Assembly: GCA_026168455.1 (NCBI GenBank) | Contig: CM047427.1 | Location: 57,799,249-57,863,248 of the forward strand | Reading direction: 5' to 3' | Source of the DNA: Theocolax elegans | Taxonomy: Eukaryota; Arthropoda; Insecta; Hymenoptera; Cerocephalidae | DNA: 64,000 bases | Part shown: one piece after another, positions 24,014 to 33,826 of the stretch | How the letters are laid out: the number at the start of each line of letters is the position of its first letter | Position numbering within the stretch: the stretch's first letter is position 1 | Notes under the pieces: model-generated | Database searches by the model: none | The model's input: the letters and a program-made list of their open reading frames with translations, nothing else | What the model was told of the DNA's origin: nothing | Position numbers and translations under genes: made by a program

Positions 24014-25189
24014 ATCCGTTTAAAATAATCAAAAATTTTAATAGGTTTTTACTAAATACTACAATTAAGTTTATGCACTTTACTATTTTTGGTAAGTTAA
24101 TGGTTCATTACCACATATTTATATATATATTACACCTTTGGTGTAAGTTATGTCCTAAAATACGTGAAAATTAGTGACTTTATGAGGTTTATGAGGCATA
24201 AGTTACACCAGCGGTCTTGGCCAATAATCTAACCTAAGCCATTCGAAAGCTCGCGAAAAATGTGAACTTTTGAGAGGTGTTAGATTAAAATTGATTATGG
24301 TGTAGTAGCCTTTTTTTTGATATTCAATATGTCCGGGTGTTCTATCTCTTCGAGATTTTAAAATTAAGAAATGTAACCAGGGATAGATAAGTTCTAAAGA
24401 TTAATTTAAACAAAAGTTGTTTGTAATGTTTTTTCAAAAAAATCAACTGATTTTGAGATAAATGGCTTTAAAAATAGAAATTTTTCTAAAAAATTGAAAA
24501 ATATCCACTTTTCATGGTCAAATAACTCTTAAGCAAATTATTTTTAACACTTAAATTTTTTTTGTATGTTCTGGAAGATGTTTCCAGCCTGTTCTCAAAT
24601 TTTGGAGTGATTTAAAATTTTCATCGTACCACTTGACGTGAAATAGCCCATATATGTGTATATATATGTATGTATGTATGTGGGTGTGTGTGCGTGCGGC
24701 GGAATATTTATATAATATATATATATTTTAAAATTGTTTTTTCAAGAATACATAATATATGTATTTTTTCCGTGCGCAAAAAAAAAGTTGTGAACATAAC
24801 ATGAAAGAATGTGTATTTGTTTACTCATTCTTGATAAAACTCATAAAATTTTTAAACGTATACTCAATAATAATAACGGATCTAAAATTTAATGTAATGC
24901 TTTAAATACAGATGCAAAATTGTTTGAAGATGAAATAAATATTAATCAAGTATAACATACACTTTTCCAAATATCCATATGATATATACAATGGGTTAAA
25001 AATTAAATATATTAATTATTGCATGTTTAAGATAATTCTATTATAAACAATTAAATATATTAATTATTGCACTTTTAAGATAATTCTATTTTTATATTTT
25101 TGAGATTTTTTCACCCTCCATTGTGTATTTTAAATAATTGTTGCGATGATGAGGGTCACGCAGTAAAAACACAAATTTTTACTTTTTAG
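24014..25189. other. AT-rich stretch, nothing recognised
   Basis: Contains a short mixed microsatellite (TATG/TG) at about 24655-24715. No gene or clear element. Confidence 0.5.
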
Positions 25190-25232
25190 TACAACGTTTC
25201 GTCTGCTTATTTGCAGACCTCTTCAGGTACTA
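25190..25232 (-). ncRNA. Hammerhead ribozyme with full stem I
   Basis: Minus strand reads TAGTAC, CTGAAGA, G, GTCTGC, AAATAA, GCAGAC, GAAA, CGTT, GTACTA. Stem I is 6 bp (TAGTAC/GTACTA), stem II 6 bp with a 6-base loop, and stem III is the minimal AC/GT. Cleavage would follow GTT. The stem sequences differ wholly from the Penelope copies at 45 and 47 kb while the catalytic core is kept. Confidence 0.75.
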
Positions 25233-25374
25233 TGACACTGAACGAACGAAAACAATTAATACTGCTCAAGGAGCTAAGTCGAAACTATTCTTCTATTTTT
25301 ATACTAAACTTCTATTTTATACTTATTTATATTTTAATTACACCTTTTTATAAGTAATTTATACTCCATAATAG

Positions 25375-25740
25375 TTTTCTGCAATTGAAAGTACTCAAAT
25401 CAAAAACACCTTTCAAAAAGGTGTCAAAACCCGCAAGTATATGTGTTATTCTAATCAAACTTTGAAAATTGTTATCTGATAAATAAAATTGTTATCTGTC
25501 TGATAAATTTTAAAGTATAAGATAAAAATATCTTTGATTCTAATTCCCATATTTTCTCTACTTATTTATATTTTTATTACACCTTTTCTATATCTAACTT
25601 ATATTCCATAATATTTTTCTGCAATTAAAAGTATTCAATTCGAAAACACCTTCCAAGAAGGTGTCAAAACCCGCAAGTATTGTGCTATTCTAATCAAACT
25701 TTGAAAATTGTTATCTGATAAATAAATTCTGCAATTCAAT
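25375..25740. repeat. Direct repeats of about 230 bp beside P3
   Basis: The block TTTCTGCAATT(G/A)AAAGTA, then a CACCTT...AAGGTG hairpin, then CAAAACCCGCAAGTAT and AAAATTGTTATCTGATAAATAA occurs at about 25378 and again at about 25610. Related modules are in P1 and P2. Confidence 0.75.
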
Positions 25741-27399
25741 CTGGCATTGTTATCTGATAAATAAATAATTTTAATTTCTAACTACCTTATTTTATCTATT
25801 TCTTTGAATTTTAATGAAACATTTTTATAAATATTACGAAAATTTCGTATAAAAAATTTCTGCAATTGAAAGAATTGAAATCAAACTGAAATCGACAAGT
25901 ATTTTGAATCGTACCATAAATTTATATTTTATATAAACATTTTTATATATATTACTTAAACTTCGTAAAAAGTTTCTGCAATTGAAAGCACTGAAATCAA
26001 ACTGTAATCGACAAGTATTTTGAACCATGCAAAAATTTCTACCAATCTGAATACAGATTTTTTTATATGAAAAGTATCTTACACTATTATTTTTCATTTC
26101 TGGCCCTCACATGTTTTACAGTAATAAATAAATAATATTCTAATGATATTAATTTGTGCAAAATTAATTTCTGCAATACTAATAAAATGGACATTTCTTT
26201 TTTATTCTTTTAAATAATAAAATAATACTTGCACCACCGTTGGTTAAACGCTTCATATATGTGTTAATTCTGACTATATTAACTGATGTTACATTTTATA
26301 AATAATTACATACATCTTAGCTTTTATCTTATTAATTAATTAATTAATTGGTAAAATCATGTAGATTGTATATCCTTAGGTAAGTGAAATAATAATTATT
26401 TTACATAACTACTAAGGAAAACTTGCTAATCAGCGACGGAGGTCATACGATGTATTGGTGAAGAAAGCACTTGTTGAAAATACATTCGCTAGTGGTGCTT
26501 GTATCATTCGGCCGGGGCCGGGAATCAAACCTGGGACCTCCAGATTACGAGTCCGTCGCCCTACCGACCAAGCCATCGCAGGCCTCTTTTGGGAACTTTA
26601 TTAGATAAAAATAATGATGTCTATTTTATCATTGGTGATGTAGGATATTAAAATTGCCAGATAGTATTGCAATATTTATATATTATTACTCATTGCAGTT
26701 TCTTCACGGTATTATATACTTTCATAAATGTAAAGGAATACATCAGTAAGTCAGAATTAACACATATATGAAGCGTTTAACCAACGGTGGTGCAAGTATT
26801 ATTTTATTATTTAAAAGAATAAAAAAGAAATGTCCATTTTATTAGTATTGCAGAAATTAATTTTGCACAAATTAATATCATTAGAATATTATTTATTTAT
26901 TACTGTAAAACATGTGAGGGCCAGAAATGAAAAATAATAGTGTAAGATACTTTTCATATAAAAAAATCTGTATTCAGATTGGTAGAAATTTTTGCATGGT
27001 TCAAAATACTTGTCGATTACAGTTTGATTTCAGTGCTTTCAATTGCAGAAACTTTTTACGAAGTTTAAGTAATATATATAAAAATGTTTATATAAAATAT
27101 AAATTTATGGTACGATTCAAAATACTTGTCGATTTCAGTTTGATTTCAATTCTTTCAATTGCAGAAATTTTTTATACGAAATTTTCGTAATATTTATAAA
27201 AATGTTTCATTAAAATTCAAAGAAATAGATAAAATAAGGTAGTTAGAAATTAAAATTATTTATTTATCAGATAACAATGCCAGATTGAATTGCAGAATTT
27301 ATTTATCAGATAACAATTTTCAAAGTTTGATTAGAATAGCACAATACTTGCGGGTTTTGACACCTTCTTGGAAGGTGTTTTCGAATTGAATACTTTTAA
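25626..27399. repeat. Long palindrome P3 with a SINE in its loop
   Basis: Arms 25626-26278 and 26743-27399 are near-perfect inverted copies; the same 87-residue chance frame appears on opposite strands (25834-26097 minus and 26927-27190 plus) with identical translation. The unpaired centre contains a SINE (26424-26585). The left arm continues into further repeat modules that have no partner, so the right arm is truncated at 27399. No coding role is suggested. Confidence 0.9.
26424..26585 (-). mobile_element. tRNA-derived SINE, copy 1
   Basis: Minus strand begins GAGGCCTGCGATGGCTTGG, with a B box-like GGTTTGATTCC at 26521-26531 and an A box-like region at 26564-26575. The tRNA-like head is followed by a body ending near GCTAATCAGCGACGG complement. 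About 160 bp, clearly the same family as 30812-31020. Confidence 0.75.
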
Positions 27400-28252
27400 T
27401 CATATAATACGTAGTAGTATATAAAACAATAGGTAAGGTACACCGCATGTACGTCTCGGTAAACACTCAACACTAATAACAGGTCGATTCAACAGATCGA
27501 GGCCTATAGAAATATTACACAGCGCCACCTTTAGGCAAAATAAAAGAACTTATATTTTTCGCAAATAACCTGCAAAACTGTTTATTGTTTGCAAACTAAT
27601 TTTAGCACATTAGCATAATTATTTTTTTTCAAAATGTTATCAGAGCGATATTCTGTACTTTATTTTGATTGTTCTGGTAAAGTTTTGCATCATAACATAG
27701 CATAGAAAGAAAAATTAGTGAAGAACCGTAATAAAACTGCATCTCATACAATGGTCAGATAAATTAGGACAAATAATAATAATACGAAATTTTTCAACTA
27801 CATTAAAACGAGAGCGCTATTCTCTAGACTAAATGAATCATTATTGCAAAATTTGGAGTAATTTGATCCATTAAAAGAAAAGAATAGTGCAGAATACAAA
27901 TTTAATTTTATGAACTGTCATATTTGATTGACAGTTTTTTCTGTTACGACCTCCTCTTGAAGGCATTCATAGATGCGATCCCCGCGCTCCTCCCGCGTGA
28001 TCTTCACGGCAATATAGCCCTCAGCTAGGGTTGATGAGTTAACCCGAGATTGTGTGCTTCCTCGCGGGAGTTACATCCCAGCAAACATGTGGATCAGCGT
28101 GCACAAAAGGGGATATTCTCGGGGCCGTTTTGGGCTGAGGGAAGGGGAGGAAGCGCATTTCCGAATGTATGCGATTAAATGTTAAAAAAATGAATATAAC
28201 GAAAATAAATGAATCGCGAATAACAAATTCGAAATTGGTGTAAAAAAATATA
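27400..28252. other. Spacer between P3 and P4, nothing recognised
   Basis: AT-rich, with a moderately GC-rich part at 27950-28160 (CTCCTCCCGCGTGATC, GGGGCCGTTTTGGGCTG) that has no open frame or match to other parts of the window. Confidence 0.45.
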
Positions 28253-29096
28253 CAAGGTGTTCTGAAATTCATTCCGTTAATTTCGCACACATATAAAGCA
28301 CGAAATTCTAAGCAACTTTTCTATCTGACAAATTTCGACAATTTTAAGTCAGAAAATGGCCAATTATCATAAAATACCCAATAAATGCCCAATTAATCGC
28401 AACATTAGAGTTTTTTTAACCTTAAATGTTACATTTTTACTAGGGTTATGCTACATATAAATTGGCCAAAAAAATAAAATTAAAAGTTAATAAGTAAATT
28501 GGCTTAAAAGATTAAGAAATGCTTTCACTTGTTATGAAAACAATTATTAGTTAATAATATTGAATTGTTTTTCCAATTTTAACCCAGGCTTATCCCCTTA
28601 ATCAAATAGATATTGGTGATATCACGACGAGTGTACATAAATTTTAAAATTGCTCATGTTTTTTAAATAGACTAAAAATATAATCCATAATCTGCAAGAA
28701 TTTTATTTCAAAATATTAATTTGTATCAGAGTTATGCATGTTTTTTCCTTTTTTCCAATTTTCACCATATTGGAAGTATATCTTAAAATACCTCAAAATA
28801 GGTCAACTTTTTGTATTACATAAGGTAAAAGTATCAGTGCCGGAACGGTTTTTTACTAGGTATGTAAATTTTAATTATTTTTAAGCAAAATAAAGAACTA
28901 TATCATTACTGTTTGTTAGTTTATGATAAATTATTAGCGTTCAATTCATATTTTTTCGGAGTTAATAATTAATAATTTTTCATATATTAATTCTATTTTT
29001 TTATGCTTATGTTGACTCTATTTATTAAATATGAGATAAAAACTGTCAATATGAATTTGTACATAAGTTGGAACATTCAAAATAATTTTGTTGATT

Positions 29097-29236
29097 CCCT
29101 AGTAGAATTTTGAGCATAATTGAAACGGTTTTTAAGCCAGAAAGTGACGAATTAGCATAAAATGTTCAAAATATGATCCTAATATGATCAAATTACAAAT
29201 TTTGTCTAACCTTAAAATGCTGAATTTCTACTAGGG
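29097..29236. mobile_element. Small MITE with CCCTAGTAGAA ends, copy 1
   Basis: 140 bp with inverted ends CCCTAGTAGAATTTTGAGCA and TGAATTTCTACTAGGG. It lies in the unpaired part of the left arm of P4. Confidence 0.65.
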
Positions 29237-30811
29237 TTAGAATTGTGTTTTTTTAAATAATTTATTTACCACACATAGTTGACTTATCAAAGATGATATG
29301 AAATATTAAAATAGTTATTAGTTAACGATTGCTAACAATTAGACATTTAAAAAATGTAAATAAATATTCAATATCTTAATGTTAAAAGTGTTCCACGAAA
29401 CGGACGAAATATAGAATTATGTACCAATTATGAAACATTTTTTCTTGCTGTTCCAATACTTATGGACATGAGAAAATGATGTACATATTTTGCAACAGTA
29501 TAATTTATGAAGCAATTAGATATAAATTTGAATTTTAGTGAACATCATATGAAAGTATAGCTTCTATACGTAATATTATGTTTGTAAAGCATAATGAATT
29601 ATGTTTAAATAGCTTTAAACAAGGCATCGGAAATCAGCACTATTTGTCATCATAACCTTCCAAATTATTTGACTTTTGAACCTTTTATATTTTTTTTTCT
29701 TGATTACATATATTTTATGTTCTTATATTTATAAATCTACATTTCTTAACTTATTTGAAATATGATTTATTTTTTCCATTTATAAAAGACTCAAAGTTTT
29801 GTTAAAATATAGAATTCAATACTATATGTTCCACAATACGGCACTGTTTCGCAATTGGTACTTTTACCTAATTAAATGGGAAAAAGTTTAACGCGCTCAA
29901 TATAATTGTTTACCATTTTTACAAATACCTAATTTGCAGTAATAAAATTGGCTATCAAGTAGTTTTGATTTTGGACTGTACGAAAGCATCAATATGGCTC
30001 TGATTGAATAACAGATTATTCTTTGAAACAATAGCTTTTCAACAAAATTTGTTTTAATATGGGATTTTGATGCAAACCAAAAATATAATAAATCAATCAT
30101 ATTGTATTAGTGAAAAATTGAAAATAGACAGTTTTAGCACTCGGGTACCCATGTCATACTATCCAACAGTTCTATTCAACAATTATTATCCTGGATAACA
30201 CTTTTTTCGTCTAATTATTTGGATACTACTATGTTTATTTAATAATATTAATTTATTGAACTTATATTAAATGTGTATGAATATGTAGCCAATGAAACTT
30301 GTGAATTGGATTTTTATAATTTTTTCACCAAATAGTGCTTTTTAGGATTTTATTAATTAAGACAGATCTCAGAATATCTAAATTTAAATAATTATAATTA
30401 ATAATACTTATCAATAATACTAAAAAAGACAATTTAGTGAAAAAGATATTAAAACCCAATTAACAAGTTATATTAGTTACATTAAATTTATCTTCAATTA
30501 ATAATTTACTTAAATTTTCTTGAAAATTTTTTTTGTTACGTATATTTTGTAAAATTTCATTAATGACATTAAATAAACATTGTATAATTCAATTAGTTAG
30601 ATTAAATAAAAAGTTATTCGGGACAATAATTTTTGAATAAAAATGTTGGTTCTATGAAATGGGTACTCAAGTACTAAAACTGTCTATTTTAAATTTTTTC
30701 ATTTAAGATACAATATTTATACAATATCTTTACTTTATTATATCTTTGGTTCGAATCAAGATCCCATATTAAATCAAATTTTGTTGATAAGCTATTGTTT
30801 CAAAGAATAAC

Positions 30812-31020
30812 CTATTTTTTTATTTTAACGACGCTCTTTTTATGCTCCCAAATTGGTGCTAATCAGCGACGGAGGTTATACGATGTCTTTGTTAAGAAAG
30901 CACTTTGAAAATACATTCCCCAGTGTGGTGCTTGTATCAATCGGCCGGGGCTGGGAATCGAACCTGGGACCTCCAGATTACGAGCCCGACGCCCTACCAA
31001 CCGAGACATCGCAAGCCTCA
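30812..31020 (-). mobile_element. tRNA-derived SINE, copy 2, with target duplication
   Basis: Flanked by the perfect 11-bp duplication CAAAGAATAAC at 30801-30811 and 31021-31031. The minus strand starts with a tRNA-like head and a perfect B box GGTTCGATTCC (30954-30964) and ends in an A/T-rich tail (AATAAAAAAATAG). It is 209 bp. The A box is degraded. Confidence 0.85.
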
Positions 31021-31109
31021 CAAAGAATAACATTTCTTAATTTTTTAAGCCAATTTACTTATTATTAACTTTTAATTTCATTTTTTTGGCCAATTTATAT
31101 GTAGCATAA

Positions 31110-31245
31110 CCCTAGTAAAAATGTAACATTTAAGGTTAAAAAAACTCTAATGTTGCGATTAATTGTGCATTTATTGGGTATTTTATGATAATTGGCCATT
31201 TTCTGACTTAAAATTGTTACATTTATTGTCAGATTTCTACTAGGG
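31110..31245. mobile_element. Small MITE with CCCTAGTAGAA ends, copy 2
   Basis: 136 bp with ends CCCTAGTAAAAATGTAAC and GATTTCTACTAGGG. A copy lacking one end is at about 28345-28448 in the other arm of P4. Confidence 0.65.
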
Positions 31246-31990
31246 TACTATTTTAATTAATTATAAGAGACTATACCCTGAGTTTTTTTTCCATAATAGA
31301 TATGATATTCCAGGAACAATTTCATCGAATAGACTAATATTTTAACAGTAACTTTTCAACATTTTTAATCCACTTAAATGAAATAGACTGTGTTATAATG
31401 TAGTAAAAAAAATTATACTTGTCAAGTTATTCAGAAAAATTAAAAAATTGTTTAATAAACAGCTAAATAATTAGTTTTTTAATATAATAATTAACGTTAA
31501 CATTTCGAATTTAATTACAAAATTCTGTTTCATTCAATTGGATTAAAATCATTATTGTTAAAATGTCAGTTTATTCGATGAAGTGGTTTCTAAGATATCC
31601 TTGGTATTAATTTATCAAATAAATTAATTATGTAAAATGCGTAAAGCAATTAAATAATTAAATAATGAAATAATAATGCTTGATATTTCCTTTTCGGCCA
31701 TTTTTTAATCTCCCGATTATTTTGTCGCATATTAACGTGTTGAATAACACATGAATCAACCAATATGCTTCCCCTCTCTGGGCGCTCCCTCCCTCCACGC
31801 ATCGCTTTCGGTCTCTCTGCACCGCCCATCGCCGACTGGCGCGCTCTGATTGGCTCGAATTAATAATGTTTAACTAACAATAACTTAATAAATAAGCTTC
31901 AAATCGAAATTTGTCAAATAGAAAAGTTGCTTAGAAGTTCGTGCTTTATATATGTGCGAAATTAACGGAATGAATTTCAGAACACCCTGT

Positions 31991-32682
31991 ATATATATAT
32001 ATGTTGTGATGCTAGTTTAGAATTATAAGAAAATAATAAAAAAAAATTATTTAAATACAATTTCTTCCGGTTGCAGACATCATCGTAAAATAATAATAAT
32101 AATTCGTCCTTATAACCCGGCGGTGGACTCACCCAGAAGAAGTCCCGTTGAATAAAAATAAAATAGATCCGGATATCTATTAACCCGCGATAACGAATAT
32201 TAACACCCCGAAAGAAAATGTCGGTTTATAATATTTTATTACGGGATCTAACGATCTAAGAGTAGATCCCGTGGCATCACTAACCACGAGAGAGAGAACG
32301 TTGATTTTTTTAAATTAGTTTAATAAATAATTTAACTAGTTAATAACGCTCACTAATTCACTAAATAATGTCCCCACTGATAATATTATTGTACTGTACT
32401 CTATTAAAGATGAACAAAACAATTTTTGGAATTATCGATCGATCTAATTCTTGTAAAAACGTCTGCCTTCTTACAGTGTAAATTCATGGTATTTTATCAG
32501 AGCATTTAATTTATTAAATTAATATTAAACATTTAACATTTATTTACGTTTTGTTCATCTTTAATAGAATTTAACTTGTTTACGAATATTTCGTAGAATG
32601 CTAACGTAAGCGGTCATTCATTCAAATTTATTAAAACATATGAAAATTACATATTCGCGACCTTACATTTAACTTGTTGAGT
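31991..32682. other. Non-coding stretch, nothing recognised
   Basis: Contains a weak inverted pair (ATTAAAGATGAACAAAAC at about 32403 and its complement at about 32550). Otherwise AT-rich; probably 3' untranslated and intergenic sequence of the minus-strand exon that follows. Confidence 0.45.
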
Positions 32683-32790
32683 TTATTGATTTTCGGTAAC
32701 CAAGGCGTTGGCGAGGAAGTTGTTGTTCGACGCGAAGGCTCCCCACTTAGCGGGCCCTCCCAAAGGTCTCTCACTTGCATTGATAAATAT
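32683..32790 (-). CDS. Terminal exon of an unidentified gene
   Basis: On the minus strand an acceptor GTTTCAG (32791-32797) is followed by 35 codons (starting IFINASERPLGG, ending ALVTENQ) and TAA at 32683-32685. Base composition is about half GC in a roughly 30% GC neighbourhood, which supports coding. The family is not recognised. The intron side is made of a foldback element whose similarity to the P5 palindrome reaches the acceptor, so the acceptor may be transposon-derived, or the exon may be a chance frame. Confidence 0.45.
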   Translation of the reverse strand: MFINASERPLGGPAKWGAFASNNNFLANALVTENQ

Positions 32791-33311
32791 CTGAAACTTT
32801 TTATAATTCCAATAAATCCAATTATATAACAGGTATAACTGCTTATACCTACTGCTTTGTGTTTGTAAGCAGCTCAGAGATTGAAAAGTATCAGTAACTA
32901 ACATAAAATAGTATATTTTAGAATTATTGAAGAGTAATAGTGCCATGTTGTTTGAATGCAAGTATACGGTTATTCCGTTTTTTCATAAAATGCATTCGCT
33001 CTCTATTTTTAAGAAATTTGCCTATAAACACCATAACTTTATCTGAAATGCTCTGCCGCTTAAACTTTGCATCATTTTGAAGGTAATTAATCATTGAGGA
33101 ATTAGATTCTTGGATGGATAAAATATTTTTGATCGTACAACCCTTTTTTTTACTACAAAAGTTTTTATTAATTATAACTATATTCAATGCGTTAAACTAA
33201 TATAAATGAAATATTTCAATAGATTCTTCTTGAAATTTATAAACTTTTTCAAATTTAATATATATAAGAAAAAATTGTTAGATTTTGAGTTATTAAGTGA
33301 TAAAAATGGCC
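32784..33311. repeat. Half of a P5-type foldback element
   Basis: Matches the loop and right arm of P5 (about 38730-39250) over its full length, with landmarks AACAGGTATAACTGCTTATACC, GATCGTACAACCC and TTTTGAGTTATTAAGTGAT. The left arm is missing. Confidence 0.8.
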
Positions 33312-33826
33312 TGGTATTTCGACTTTCCGTATTTAAGGTAATTACAGTCATATAGCGTAATATGCTGGTATATTTATCCATGCGGAAGTCTTATCTCTAA
33401 TAAAGTCATCTATTAATTGGTTCAATAGATCACTATATTATTCCCTATGGTATGTCTTTTATAATATAAAAATGTGAAGAAAGCCAAGTTATCTCTTGCC
33501 AATGGCCACTTTTACGGGAGTTATTCGACATCCAAAAATAATATCAGTAAAAGTTACTTCTTATTTGATCGCTTACAACTCGGAAAAAAAGTAGAGATAG
33601 ACACTCAAACCAGAAACCAGAAGAAAGCTTAGTTCAAATAGATATGGTTTGGAAAAAAAGAAGCTTAATTAAAAAAAAAAAAAAAAGAATTGCTTAATTT
33701 GGAGCAAAGTTATGAAGAAAATAAGAAATTGAAAAAATTTTAACAAAAATTTGATATGAAAAATTTATAGTTTCTTTTGGCCTAACAATCTTTAATTTCT
33801 TATTTTCTTCATTACTTTGCTATACC
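33312..33826. other. AT-rich junction upstream of the truncated gypsy element
   Basis: No gene. Includes an A16 run at about 33671 and a short hairpin: GCAAAGTTATGAAGAAAATA at about 33704 and its near-complement TTTTCTTCATTACTTTGC at about 33804, directly before the pol remnant. Confidence 0.5.

Larger units (their letters stand above)
28253..31990. repeat. Long palindrome P4 with about 90-bp termini, TA-flanked
   Basis: Termini CAAGGTGTTCTGAAATTC... and ...GAATTTCAGAACACCCTG, each followed by about 60 more matching bases, with TA on both sides; this suits a Tc1/mariner-type target. Inner arms pair again (28450-28510 with 31035-31100; 30010-30150 with 30655-30800). The arms are unequal: 28517-30010 has no partner on the right, and 31250-31905 none on the left. 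A SINE sits in the right arm. No coding frame. Confidence 0.8.

Noticed and set aside
25834..27190. Two identical 87-residue frames on opposite strands
   Set aside because: They are mirror images created by the P3 palindrome; the frame spans two degenerate repeat modules and has no domain character.
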